Source of the DNA: Streptomyces halstedii
GTDB lineage: Bacteria > Actinomycetota > Actinomycetes > Streptomycetales > Streptomycetaceae
Length of the DNA: 64,000 bases
Assembly (NCBI GenBank): GCA_000720535.1
Contig: JOAZ01000002.1
Span: 186,001-250,000 of the forward strand
Reading direction: 5' to 3'
The notes beneath the pieces were generated by a model. The model ran no database searches. It worked only from the letters and a program-made list of their open reading frames with translations, and was not told the DNA's origin. How positions within the stretch are numbered: the stretch's first letter is position 1; every line of letters starts with the position of its first letter. Shown here in pieces: positions 47,284-55,804 of this stretch. A program made the position numbers and the translations under genes.

Positions 47284-50200
47284 ATGAGCCTGCACGGTCT
47301 GCTGGATGTCGTCGTCACCGATCCGGCGCTCGCCGAAGCGGTGAAGGCCGCCGCCGACGGTCACCGCTCGCACGTGGACCTGGTCGGTCCACCCGCCGCC
47401 CGCCCCTTCGCGGTGGCCGCCCTGGCCCGTGACGCGGGGCGGACGGTCCTCGCCGTCACCGCCACCGGGCGCGAGGCGGAGGACCTGGCGGCCGGGCTGC
47501 GTACGCTGCTGCCGCCGGACACGATCGCCGAGTTCCCCTCCTGGGAGACCCTGCCGCACGAGCGGCTGTCGCCCCGCTCGGACACCGTGGGACGGCGCCT
47601 GGCGGTGCTGCGGCGCCTCGCGCACCCCCGCGAGGACGACCCGGAGACCGGACCGGTCAGTGTGGTCGTCGCCCCGATCCGCTCGGTGCTCCAGCCGCAG
47701 GTCAAGGGGCTCGGAGACCTGGAGCCCGTGGCGCTGAGCAGCGGGCAGACCGCTGATCTGGGCGAGGTCGTGGACGCCCTCGCGGCGGCCGCGTACGCCC
47801 GGGTGGAGCTGGTCGAGAAGCGCGGCGAGTTCGCCGTGCGCGGCGGCATCCTGGACGTCTTCCCGCCGACCGAGGAGCACCCCCTTCGAGTGGAGTTCTG
47901 GGGCGACGACGTCGAGGAGATCCGCTACTTCAAGATCGCCGACCAGCGGTCGCTGGAGGTCGCCGCCCACGGACTGTGGGCGCCGCCCTGCCGTGAGCTG
48001 CTGCTCACCGAGGACGTACGCCGGCGGGCCGCCGTCCTTGCCGAGGCCCACCCCGAGCTGGGCGAACTGCTGGGCAAGATCGCCGAGGGGATCGCGGTGG
48101 AGGGCATGGAGTCCCTGGCCCCGGTCCTCGTGGACGAGATGGAACTGCTCCTGGACGTCCTGCCGAAGGGCTCGATGGCGCTGGTCTGCGACCCGGAGCG
48201 GGTGCGGACCCGGGCGGCCGACCTGGTCGCCACCAGCCAGGAGTTCCTCCAGGCGTCCTGGGCGGCCACCGCGACCGGCGGTGACGCCCCGATCGACGTC
48301 GGCGCGGCCTCGCTCCGGGGCATCGCGGACGTCCGGGACCGGGCCCGTGAGCTGGGCATGATGTGGTGGTCCACGTCCCCGTTCACCGCCGACGAGGAGG
48401 TGGACGAGGACACCCTCAAGCTCGGGATGCGCGCCCCGGAGGCGTACCGGGGCGACACCGCGCGGGCCCTGGCCGACACCAAGGGCTGGCTGGCCGACGG
48501 CTGGCGCACGGTGTACGTCACGGAGGGGCACGGGACGGCGTCCCGTATCGCCGGGGTGCTGAGCGGGGAGGGCATCGCCGCCCGGGTCGAGACGGAGCTG
48601 GGGGAGATCGGGCCGTCGCTGGTGCACGTGGCGTGCGGGGCGGTGGACCACGGTTTCGTGGACCCGGGCCTGAAGCTCGCCGTACTGACCGAGACGGACC
48701 TGACCGGGCAGCGCACCGCCAGCAAGGACCTGGGGAGGATGCCGGCCCGCCGCCGCAAGTCGATCGACCCGCTGACCCTCCAGGCCGGCGACTACATCGT
48801 GCACGAGCAGCACGGGGTGGGCCGGTACATCGAGATGGTGCAGCGCACCGTGCAGGGGGCGACCCGCGAGTACCTGCTCGTGGAGTACGCCCCGGCCAAG
48901 CGCGGCCAGCCCGGTGACCGGCTGTACATCCCCACGGACCAGCTGGAGCAGGTCACCAAGTACGTCGGTGGCGAGGCCCCCACCCTGCACCGGCTGGGCG
49001 GCGCGGACTGGACGAAGACCAAGCAGCGCGCCAAGAAGGCGGTCAAGGAGATCGCCGCCGACCTGATCAAGCTGTACTCGGCGCGGATGGCGGCCCCGGG
49101 GCACACCTTCGGCCCGGACACCCCGTGGCAGCGGGAGCTGGAGGACGCCTTCCCGTACGCGGAGACGCCCGACCAGCTGTCCACGATCGCCGAGGTCAAG
49201 GAGGACATGGAGAAGTCGGTCCCGATGGACCGGCTGATCTGCGGTGACGTGGGGTACGGCAAGACGGAGATCGCGGTCCGCGCGGCGTTCAAGGCGGTGC
49301 AGGACGGCAAGCAGGTCGCGGTCCTGGTGCCGACGACCCTGCTGGTGCAGCAGCACCACGGCACGTTCACCGAGCGGTACGCCCAGTTCCCCGTCAACGT
49401 ACGGTCGCTGAGCCGCTTCCAGTCGGACACCGAGTCGAAGGCGACGCTGGAGGGGCTGCGGGACGGTTCGGTGGACCTGGTCATCGGCACGCACCGGCTG
49501 TTCTCGTCGGAGACGAAGTTCAAGGACCTCGGTCTGGTCATCGTGGACGAGGAGCAGCGCTTCGGCGTCGAGCACAAGGAGCAGCTGAAGAAGCTCCGGG
49601 CCAACGTGGACGTCCTGACCATGTCGGCGACGCCGATCCCGCGCACGCTGGAGATGGCGGTCACGGGTATCCGCGAGATGTCCACGATCACGACGCCCCC
49701 GGAGGAGCGGCACCCGGTCCTGACGTTCGTCGGGCCGTACGAGGAGAAGCAGATCGGTGCGGCGGTGCGGCGCGAACTCCTGCGTGAGGGCCAGGTGTTC
49801 TACATCCACAACCGGGTCGAGTCGATCGACCGGGCGGCGGCGCGGCTGCGGGAGATCGTGCCGGAGGCGCGGATCGCCACGGCGCACGGCCAGATGAGCG
49901 AGGGCGCGCTGGAGCAGGTCGTCGTGGACTTCTGGGAGAAGAAGTTCGACGTGCTGGTCTCCACGACGATCGTGGAGTCGGGCATCGACATCTCCAACGC
50001 CAACACGCTGATCGTGGAGCGCGGCGACAACTTCGGCCTCTCGCAGCTGCACCAGCTGCGTGGCCGGGTGGGCCGTGGCCGGGACCGGGGATACGCCTAC
50101 TTCCTGTACCCGCCGGAGAAGCCGCTCACCGAGACCGCGCACGAGCGCCTGGCGACGATCGCCCAGCACACCGAGATGGGCGCGGGTATGTACGTGGCGA

Positions 50201-50814
50201 TGAAGGACCTGGAGATCCGCGGCGCGGGCAACCTGCTCGGCGGCGAGCAGTCCGGGCACATCGCGGGCGTCGGCTTCGACCTGTACATCCGGATGGTCGG
50301 TGAGGCGGTCGCCGACTACCGGGCGGCCGTGGACGGCGGGGTGGAGGAGGAACCGCCGCTGGAGGTCAAGATCGAGCTGCCGGTCGACGCGCACGTCCCG
50401 CACGACTACGCCCCGGGTGAGCGGCTGCGCCTCCAGGCGTACCGGTCCATCGCCTCGGCGAACACGGAGGACGACATCCGGGCGGTGCGCGAGGAGCTGA
50501 CCGACCGCTACGGCAAGCTGCCGGAGCCGGTGGAGAACCTGCTGCTGGTGGCGGGCCTGCGGATGCTGGCACGGGCGTGCGGGGTGGGCGAGATCGTGCT
50601 CCAGGGGCCGAACATCCGGTTCGCCCCGGTGGAGCTGCGCGAGTCGCAGGAGCTCCGGCTGAAGCGGCTGCACCCGAAGACGGTGATCAAGCCGGCGGCC
50701 CATCAGATCCTCGTCCCCCGCCCGACGACGGGCCGCATCGGCGGCAAGCCGGTGGTGGGCCGGGAACTGCTGGCGTGGACGGGGGAGTTCCTGACGACGA
50801 TCCTGGGGTCGTAG
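47284..50814 (+). CDS. mfd: Transcription-repair coupling factor Mfd
   Basis: 1176-residue ATP-driven translocase that removes stalled RNA polymerase and recruits UvrA. Order of domains: UvrB-like N-terminus (FPSWETLPHERLSP at about 85), RNA-polymerase-interaction domain near 500-560 (GDYIVHEQHGVGRY), helicase motif I GDVGYGKTEIAVRAA (about 653-667), motif II VIVDEEQRFG, motif VI QLRGRVGRGRDRGYAYF, then the TRG/C-terminal part. All key motifs are intact. The ATG at 47284 is preceded by a GGAAG. A long hairpin follows at 50831. Confidence 0.97.
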   Translation: MSLHGLLDVVVTDPALAEAVKAAADGHRSHVDLVGPPAARPFAVAALARDAGRTVLAVTATGREAEDLAAGLRTLLPPDTIAEFPSWETLPHERLSPRSDTVGRRLAVLRRLAHPREDDPETGPVSVVVAPIRSVLQPQVKGLGDLEPVALSSGQTADLGEVVDALAAAAYARVELVEKRGEFAVRGGILDVFPPTEEHPLRVEFWGDDVEEIRYFKIADQRSLEVAAHGLWAPPCRELLLTEDVRRRAAVLAEAHPELGELLGKIAEGIAVEGMESLAPVLVDEMELLLDVLPKGSMALVCDPERVRTRAADLVATSQEFLQASWAATATGGDAPIDVGAASLRGIADVRDRARELGMMWWSTSPFTADEEVDEDTLKLGMRAPEAYRGDTARALADTKGWLADGWRTVYVTEGHGTASRIAGVLSGEGIAARVETELGEIGPSLVHVACGAVDHGFVDPGLKLAVLTETDLTGQRTASKDLGRMPARRRKSIDPLTLQAGDYIVHEQHGVGRYIEMVQRTVQGATREYLLVEYAPAKRGQPGDRLYIPTDQLEQVTKYVGGEAPTLHRLGGADWTKTKQRAKKAVKEIAADLIKLYSARMAAPGHTFGPDTPWQRELEDAFPYAETPDQLSTIAEVKEDMEKSVPMDRLICGDVGYGKTEIAVRAAFKAVQDGKQVAVLVPTTLLVQQHHGTFTERYAQFPVNVRSLSRFQSDTESKATLEGLRDGSVDLVIGTHRLFSSETKFKDLGLVIVDEEQRFGVEHKEQLKKLRANVDVLTMSATPIPRTLEMAVTGIREMSTITTPPEERHPVLTFVGPYEEKQIGAAVRRELLREGQVFYIHNRVESIDRAAARLREIVPEARIATAHGQMSEGALEQVVVDFWEKKFDVLVSTTIVESGIDISNANTLIVERGDNFGLSQLHQLRGRVGRGRDRGYAYFLYPPEKPLTETAHERLATIAQHTEMGAGMYVAMKDLEIRGAGNLLGGEQSGHIAGVGFDLYIRMVGEAVADYRAAVDGGVEEEPPLEVKIELPVDAHVPHDYAPGERLRLQAYRSIASANTEDDIRAVREELTDRYGKLPEPVENLLLVAGLRMLARACGVGEIVLQGPNIRFAPVELRESQELRLKRLHPKTVIKPAAHQILVPRPTTGRIGGKPVVGRELLAWTGEFLTTILGS

Positions 50815-50830
50815 CTCCCGGACCCCGTCG

Positions 50831-50870
50831 CGCGTCGGCCCCGCCGGTCCGTCCGGGCGGGGCCGACGCG
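50831..50870 (+). terminator. Strong hairpin terminator after mfd
   Basis: CGCGTCGGCCCCGCC and GGCGGGGCCGACGCG form a perfect fifteen-base stem with a ten-base loop, 16 bases after the mfd stop. There is no T-tract. Confidence 0.8.
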
Positions 50871-50939
50871 TGTGCGGTACGGGGGCAGTCCTTACCGTGG
50901 GCCCGGCAGGGTCCGCGGCGGCGACTTCGAGGAGGAACC

Positions 50940-51503
50940 ATGGCGGGAACCACGGCCGGGGAAGAGCCGGTCAGCACGTCCGCCCGCTACCTGGCGTCCG
51001 GGCCCGGAGCCGGTGACGTGTGGGCTGCCGAGGCGGCGGCCGACGGGCGCCACGGAACGCAGAAGATCGTGCGAGCGGGGGAGGCGGACGCTCCCGACCG
51101 GGTGGCCGCGACGCTCGGCCTGGGCCGGGGCGCACGGGTCGTCGAGCGGCGCAGGATCATGTACCTCGACGGTGTGCCCAGCGAGTTGACCGATACCTAC
51201 TATCCGCTGGAGATCGCACGGGGCACGGCGCTCGCCGGGACCGCCAAGATCCGTGGAGGGGCCGTGCGGCTGCTGGCCGAGCTGGGTCACGCGGGCGTCA
51301 GGGCCCAGGAGGACGTGGCCGCCCGGATGCCCACCGAGGGCGAGCGGGCGGCCCTGGCGCTGGACGAGGGCGAACCGGTCCTGGAGCTGTTCAGGCTCAC
51401 GCTGGGCGCGGACGGCAGGCCGGTGCAGGCTGACCTCATGGTCATGCCACCGCGCGCCCGGGGACTGCGCTACGAGATCGGGATCGGGCCCGGCACCGGG
51501 TGA
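50940..51503 (+). CDS. UTRA-domain protein lacking the GntR DNA-binding domain
   Basis: 187 residues matching only the ligand-binding UTRA part of GntR/HutC regulators: RVAATLGLGRGARVVERRRI, VPSELTDTYYPLEIARGTAL, KIRGGAVRLLAELGH, AARMPTEGERAALAL and the end LMVMPPRARGLRYEI. The usual 70-residue winged helix is missing. The N-terminal 30 residues (STSARYLASGPGAGDVWAAE) resemble the linker between the domains. GGAGGAA just before the ATG supports this start, so it is not simply cut by wrong annotation. It may bind a ligand or compete with a full regulator. Confidence 0.85.
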   Translation: MAGTTAGEEPVSTSARYLASGPGAGDVWAAEAAADGRHGTQKIVRAGEADAPDRVAATLGLGRGARVVERRRIMYLDGVPSELTDTYYPLEIARGTALAGTAKIRGGAVRLLAELGHAGVRAQEDVAARMPTEGERAALALDEGEPVLELFRLTLGADGRPVQADLMVMPPRARGLRYEIGIGPGTG

Positions 51504-51592
51504 CCGTGTCCGGACCCGAGGGGGAAGCGCCAGGCGCCGTACGCGTGCGCCTCCGGGCCTGACCGACGGTCACGCTGTCGCGCTCCTTCCCG

Positions 51593-52174
51593 TCACGGCT
51601 CCTCGGCGGCCCCCGGTGCGAAGACCAGCCCGGCGAGTGCGCGGAAGGCGTCTTCCGGGGCGCGGCCTTCCAGGGCGTCCGAGAGGTTGCCCGTCAGGAG
51701 CAGGGTGGCGAAGCCGTGGGCGAGGGACCAGGCGGCGACGCCGGTGAGCCGGGGGTCCTCGCCGTGGGCCGCGTCGGGCAGGGTGCTGATTCCGGCGCGG
51801 AGGGTTTCGGTGGCGCGGGCCTTGGCGGTGAGCAGGGCGGGGTCGTCGGCGCGGTACAGCTCGGGGCGGAACATCACCTGGAAGTGCGCCGGGTGCCGGG
51901 TGGCGAACCGTACGTAGGCGACGCCCCGTTCGCGGAGGTCGGGGGCGTCGGCCAGGGTGTCCGCGAAGAGCGCGTACCCCTCGGCGGCGACGGCGGTGAG
52001 CAGGCCGGCACGGTCCTTGAAGTGGTGGGCGGGCGCGGCGTGCGAGACGCCCGCGCGGCGGGCCAGGTCGCGGAGGGACAGGGCGTCGGGGCCGTCCGCC
52101 GCGACGACGTCGAGGGCGGCGGTGAGCAGGGCCCGCCGCAGGTCGCCGTGGTGGTAGGTGCGCTCGCTGGTCAT
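51593..52174 (-). CDS. TetR-family regulator divergent from an SCO6745-like gene
   Basis: 193 residues. The HTH is ALSLRDLARRAGVSHAAPAHHFKDRAGLLTAV (about 27-56), with a WHG-type C-terminal domain (PAHFQVMFRPELY, AWSLAHGFATLLLTGNL). The start is ATG 52174; a GTG at 52183 is upstream. Two matching 19-base palindromes occupy the gap to the divergent gene and are the likely operators for both. Confidence 0.9.
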   Translation of the reverse strand: MTSERTYHHGDLRRALLTAALDVVAADGPDALSLRDLARRAGVSHAAPAHHFKDRAGLLTAVAAEGYALFADTLADAPDLRERGVAYVRFATRHPAHFQVMFRPELYRADDPALLTAKARATETLRAGISTLPDAAHGEDPRLTGVAAWSLAHGFATLLLTGNLSDALEGRAPEDAFRALAGLVFAPGAAEEP

Positions 52175-52193
52175 GGGCCCCACCGTACGCCGG

Positions 52194-52254
52194 ATCTAGC
52201 CATTGACAAGATACCGGGCGAGGTGCACCCTGGGAATCTAGTCAGCGTCAAGAT
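52194..52254. promoter_or_regulatory. Two 19-bp operators, ATCTNGNCNNNGNCNAGAT
   Basis: ATCTAGCCATTGACAAGAT (52194-52212) and ATCTAGTCAGCGTCAAGAT (52236-52254) both fit the inverted repeat ATCT-N-G-N-C-N3-G-N-C-N-AGAT exactly. Start points are 42 bases apart, four helical turns. A TTGACA hexamer is inside the first site. They lie in the 101-base gap between the TetR gene and its divergent neighbour. Confidence 0.75.
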
Positions 52255-52275
52255 GGTGCGACGAGGGAGACCGGG

Positions 52276-53142
52276 ATGTCCGACGAACTGGGGCAGGTGC
52301 GCCGGATGTGGCACCTGCTGGAGCCGCTGCACGCCGTCTTCTACTACGCGCCGGAGGTGTTCGAGGAGGCCGCCGCCCTGGGGTACGCCACGGACGAGCG
52401 GTGGCCGAGCTACTTCGCGTGGCGCGCGGCGCCGCTCGGGCCGGTGGGGGCGGAGGAGGTGACCGCCGTCTTCCACAGCTTCAGCCCCGCGACGGTCGGC
52501 GGGCACGTTCCGTCCGCCTGGGAGGTGGCCGGGCCACCGGCGGTGCTCGACGCCCGGACGCGGGCGGTCGACCGGGCGTACCGGGCGCTGTTCGGGGACC
52601 GCGTGGACGGCCCGGAGCTGGCCGAGGCCGCCGCGCTCGCCCGGCGCGCCGCCGAGGCCGCCGACGTCACCGGGCGCCCGCTGGCCGGGGCCAACGCGGC
52701 CCTGCCGTGGCCCGAGGCGCCGCATCTGGTGCTCTGGCAGGCCGCCACGGTCCTGCGCGAACACCGGGGCGACGGTCACATCGCGGCGCTGACCGGGGCG
52801 GGCCTCGACCCGGTGGAGTCCCTGGTGTCGTTCGCGGCGATCGGCGCGGCCCGCCCGGGGGTGTTCGCGAGCCGGGGGTGGAGCTCGGCCGAGTGGGGCG
52901 CCGCCCGCGAACGCCTCGCCGCGCGGGGGCTGCTGGAGGCGGACGGGACGGCCACGGACGCCGGACGGGCGCTGCGCGCGGAGGTGGAGCGGCGTACGGA
53001 CGAGAGCGCGGCGGGCCCCTGGGAGGCGCTGGGCGACACGGACCGGGAGCGGCTCGCGGAGTTGCTCGGACCGCTCTGGGTGGCGGCGATCGGCTCGGGG
53101 CTTCTGCCGGGCGAGACGACGCTGGGCATCGGGAAGGTGTAA
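52276..53142 (+). CDS. SCO6745-family protein
   Basis: 288 residues with the family's plan: an N-terminal helix (VRRMWHLLEPLHAVFYYAPEVFEEA), WPSYFAWRAAPLGPVGAEEVTAVFHSFSP, a central ALPWPEAPHLVLWQAATVLREHRGDGHIAAL, and a C-terminal winged-helix-like region (WSSAEWGAARERLAARGLLEAD). No enzyme motifs are known for this family. It is divergent from a TetR gene and probably controlled by it. ATG 52276 is preceded by GAGGGAGACC. Confidence 0.9.
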   Translation: MSDELGQVRRMWHLLEPLHAVFYYAPEVFEEAAALGYATDERWPSYFAWRAAPLGPVGAEEVTAVFHSFSPATVGGHVPSAWEVAGPPAVLDARTRAVDRAYRALFGDRVDGPELAEAAALARRAAEAADVTGRPLAGANAALPWPEAPHLVLWQAATVLREHRGDGHIAALTGAGLDPVESLVSFAAIGAARPGVFASRGWSSAEWGAARERLAARGLLEADGTATDAGRALRAEVERRTDESAAGPWEALGDTDRERLAELLGPLWVAAIGSGLLPGETTLGIGKV

Positions 53143-53155
53143 CGGCCCGGGTGGG

Positions 53156-53189
53156 GCGGGTGGTTGGTCCCAGCGGGTGGTTGGCCCCA
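53156..53189. repeat. 17-bp tandem repeat upstream of the HNH lipoprotein gene
   Basis: Two adjacent copies of GCGGGTGGTTGGTCCCA, one mismatch apart. No known function. The rest of 53143-53355 holds the promoter of the next gene. Confidence 0.65.
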
Positions 53190-53341
53190 AGTCAGGGCGG
53201 CCGGTCCGGGCAGGGCGTCCCGTCCCGGGCGGTCCTGGCGTACGGGTGGGCCGTGCGCCCTGACGCCCCGTACCGGGCGGCGCGCCCGGCGTTCCCGCGT
53301 GCGCCGGTAACACCCCCTGTACGGCCGGATTTCGGGCCGTT

Positions 53342-53347
53342 TACGCT
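53342..53347 (+). promoter_or_regulatory. -10 element of the HNH gene, leaderless
   Basis: TACGCT is followed by eight bases and the GTG at 53356. No ribosome site is present between them. Confidence 0.45.
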
Positions 53348-53355
53348 GGTCGGCT

Positions 53356-54111
53356 GTGACGCCACCTCAAGCCGTACGCCGCCGCGCCCCGTTGAGCCCC
53401 CGACGCCGCGCTCTTCCGTTTCTGACACTGGCCCTCGCGGGCACGCTCGCCCTGACCGGGTGCGACGAGCTGGGCAGTGCGCTGGAGTCCACGCCGTCCC
53501 CGGCCGGTCCCGCGGCGTCCGGCTCCGCGTTGCGGGCCGCCGAGGGCCTGCCCGTGAAGGGCGCCGCGTCCAAGGAGGGTTACGAGCGGAACGCGTTCGG
53601 GTCCGCCTGGCTGGACACCGACCGCAACGGCTGCGGCACCCGCGACGACATACTCGCCGCCCAGCTCGACGACCTCGACAGGGACGCCGACGGCTGCAAG
53701 GTGCTCAGCGGCGTCCTGGACCCCGACCCGTACACCGGGACCCGCATACCGTTCCAGCGCGGGCGCAGCAAGATAGACATAGACCACCTCGTCGCCCTGT
53801 CCGACGCCTGGCAGAAGGGCGCGCAGAAGTGGAATGACGCCAAGCGCCGGGCCTTCGCGAACGACCCGCTCAACCTGGTGGCGGCCGACGCGTCCGCCAA
53901 CCGCCGCAAGGGCGACGGGGACACCTCGACCTGGCTGCCGCCGAACGAGGCGTACCACTGCACGTATGTGGCGGGGCAGGTCGCCGTCAAGCAGAAGTAC
54001 GAGCTGTGGGTGACGCGCGCCGAGCGGAAGGCGATGACGGACGTCCTGGCGGGCTGCCCCGACCAGGAGCTTCCCACCGGCGGCAACCCCACGGAGGCGC
54101 CCACCCGTTGA
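53356..54111 (+). CDS. Secreted HNH (DUF1524) nuclease-like lipoprotein
   Basis: 251 residues. The N-terminus (RRRALPFLTLALAGTLALTGCDEL) is a lipoprotein signal with lipobox LTGC, so it should be anchored outside the membrane. The C-terminal GmrSD/DUF1524-type HNH domain has IDIDHLVALSDAWQKGAQ (His of HNH) and NDPLNLVAADASANRRKGDG, with WLPPNEAYHCTYVAGQVAVKQKY at the end. The HNH residues look intact. It could be an extracellular nuclease. The GTG start has no ribosome site, and a -10 hexamer lies eight bases upstream. Confidence 0.9.
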   Translation: MTPPQAVRRRAPLSPRRRALPFLTLALAGTLALTGCDELGSALESTPSPAGPAASGSALRAAEGLPVKGAASKEGYERNAFGSAWLDTDRNGCGTRDDILAAQLDDLDRDADGCKVLSGVLDPDPYTGTRIPFQRGRSKIDIDHLVALSDAWQKGAQKWNDAKRRAFANDPLNLVAADASANRRKGDGDTSTWLPPNEAYHCTYVAGQVAVKQKYELWVTRAERKAMTDVLAGCPDQELPTGGNPTEAPTR

Positions 54112-54166
54112 GCGACGGGCTGCCCGCCCGCACGTCCGGTCCCTCGCGCGGGGATGTGCACGACGA

Positions 54167-54200
54167 GGCGGGGCATGGGAGGGACATCCCATGCCCCGCC
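54167..54200. terminator. Bidirectional hairpin between convergent genes
   Basis: GGCGGGGCATGGGA and TCCCATGCCCCGCC form a perfect fourteen-base stem with a six-base loop. It lies between the convergent HNH and membrane-protein genes. Confidence 0.8.
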
Positions 54201-54221
54201 CCGACCACCGGGATGTCGGTG

Positions 54222-54770
54222 CTACATGGGGACGATGCCTGACAGCGGCAGTAGCCCGACCAGTGGAAGCTGGAAGAGGAGAAGATCGGCGGGAATGAAT
54301 TCCCACTTCTTCTCGGTCACTTCTCTGTCCCGGAGGGATTCCGGTGTCGCGTTCTCGCGTCCCTCCCGAAGAGCCGCAGCGGCTTCGAGGACGCGGCCGC
54401 GTCCTTTGCGCCGCAGAAAACCCTCGATGAGCGAGTCGCCGAGAGCTGACGGCGAGTACACCTTGTCACCCCGGACGGTGAGGGTGATCCCCTCTCCGGA
54501 ACTCACCATCACATAGGCACCCCAGGGGACCCAGGTCCGGCTCCACCAGTCGACCATGTCTACGCCACTGGCACGGACTTCCACGCGGGACCGGCCGATA
54601 CGGATCAGGGCCCAGCCGATGGCCAGCCCCACCGACGACACCATCAGGGTGTCGCCCGTGGGGTCGTCTCCGCCGATCAGCCATACGCCGACTGACAGGG
54701 CGAATGAACCACAGGTGGCCAGTACGCAGAAGATCCACAGACTGGGCCGCCTCAGTACGCGCGGTTTCAT
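54222..54770 (-). CDS. Membrane protein with a PH-like domain, function unknown
   Basis: About 182 residues from the ATG at 54770. Two helices at the N-terminus (SLWIFCVLATCGSFALSVGVWLI and DTLMVSSVGLAIGWALIRIG) precede a beta-rich domain with VEVRASGVDMVDWWSR, WVPWGAYVMV and ITLTVRGDKVYSPSALGDS, resembling small PH-like domains (DUF-type). The C-terminus has a third hydrophobic stretch, LLLFQLPLVGLLPLSG. The start is uncertain: GTG 54779 and ATG 54818 are in frame, and the GGAG adjacent to the ATG is too close to serve it. Function unknown. Confidence 0.7.
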   Translation of the reverse strand: MKPRVLRRPSLWIFCVLATCGSFALSVGVWLIGGDDPTGDTLMVSSVGLAIGWALIRIGRSRVEVRASGVDMVDWWSRTWVPWGAYVMVSSGEGITLTVRGDKVYSPSALGDSLIEGFLRRKGRGRVLEAAAALREGRENATPESLRDREVTEKKWEFIPADLLLFQLPLVGLLPLSGIVPM

Positions 54771-54972
54771 CTCCTTCACGCCCTTTCGTCCGGTCCCGTC
54801 CGGGGACCACCGAATCATGGATCAGCGGGATACGGCTTTCCTCAGGCTCCCCTTGCCGCATCCGGCCTCGATCAGGCCGGCCCCGCTCTTCGCGGTCCCG
54901 CCGACGAAGCCGCGTGCCGGGCCAGGGGACCGCGACGGCCGTATCTCGGTTGGCAGGCGGCTACGGCCTCCC

Positions 54973-54978
54973 TAGCGT
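54973..54978 (+). promoter_or_regulatory. Promoter of GNAT gene: -35 TTGGCA, -10 TAGCGT, leaderless
   Basis: TTGGCA (54949-54954), 18 bases, then TAGCGT, then six bases to the ATG at 54985. No Shine-Dalgarno lies between them. This is the clearest -35/-10 pair among the leaderless genes. Confidence 0.6.
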
Positions 54979-54984
54979 GGCGGC

Positions 54985-55728
54985 ATGGAACTGGAGATCA
55001 CCACGCTCGCCGAACGTCCGGAACTGGCCGAAGCGATGGGAGCCATGCCGGACACCTGGCCCGCCTTCGTGCTCGAAGATCTGGTCGGCTGGGCGAACTT
55101 CCCCCGTATCACCGTGGAGTTCCCCGAGTACGTGCTCGTCGCGACCGACTCCGAGGGCACCGTCGTGGCTCGGGCGTACAGCGTGCCGTTCGCGCTCGGC
55201 GGGCCGGGGCGCGGGGCGTTGCCCGAGGGCGGGTGGGACCAGGTGCTCCTGTGGGCGTTCTCCGACCTCCGCCACGGGCGCACCCCGGACACGGTCAGCG
55301 CGATGGAGATCACCGTCGCGACCGGACGGCAGGGGCGGGGGATCTCCGGGCGGATGCTGGCCGCGCTGCGGGACAACGCCCGGCGCCTCGGGTTCCAGGA
55401 GGTCGTCGCCCCGGTCCGGCCGAGCGGCAAGCACCGGGAGGCGGCCGCCCCGATGGAGGAGTACGCCCGGCGGACCCGGGAGGACGGACTGCCCGTGGAC
55501 CCGTGGCTGCGCGTCCACGTCCGGGCGGGCGGGGTCGTCGAGTCGGTGGCACCGGCGTCCATGACGGTGACCGGTTCGCTCGCCCGGTGGCGGGCGTGGA
55601 CCGGGCTGCCGTTCGACACGGAGGGGCCGGTGGAGGTGCCCGGCGCACTGGTCCCGGTGCACTGCTCGGTCCGGCACGGCTATGCCGCGTACGTCGAGCC
55701 CAACGTCTGGGTGCGGCACCGGACGTGA
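54985..55728 (+). CDS. GNAT-like acetyltransferase
   Basis: 247 residues. The N-terminal half has a motif-A-like stretch near residue 112: MEITVATGRQGRGISGRMLAALRDNARRLGF, with the R-x2-G-x-G/S core RQGRGIS. The second half reads VAPVRPSGKHREAAAPMEEYA and then a long C-terminal part (VPVHCSVRHGYAAYVEPNVWV). Family membership is likely; the substrate is unknown. It starts with ATG 54985 on a leaderless-type promoter. Confidence 0.82.
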   Translation: MELEITTLAERPELAEAMGAMPDTWPAFVLEDLVGWANFPRITVEFPEYVLVATDSEGTVVARAYSVPFALGGPGRGALPEGGWDQVLLWAFSDLRHGRTPDTVSAMEITVATGRQGRGISGRMLAALRDNARRLGFQEVVAPVRPSGKHREAAAPMEEYARRTREDGLPVDPWLRVHVRAGGVVESVAPASMTVTGSLARWRAWTGLPFDTEGPVEVPGALVPVHCSVRHGYAAYVEPNVWVRHRT

Positions 55729-55804
55729 CGGCACGGACGAGGCGCCCCGCTCCGGTGGCCCGGTGGGGCGGTGGGAAGGGGCCGGTGGGGCGGCCCCCCG
55801 GCCG

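Noticed and set aside
44329-50703. Very long open frames on the opposite strand of the ABC permease and mfd genes (also opposite rsmA-ABC-F and ppc)
   Set aside because: They mirror the third-position GC of real genes on the other strand, have Arg/Gly/Pro/Ala-rich composition, no family motifs and no initiation signals.
53356-54111. HNH lipoprotein as part of a restriction system with the methylase-like gene
   Set aside because: It has a lipoprotein signal, so it would act outside the cell, and five unrelated-looking genes on mixed strands stand between them.
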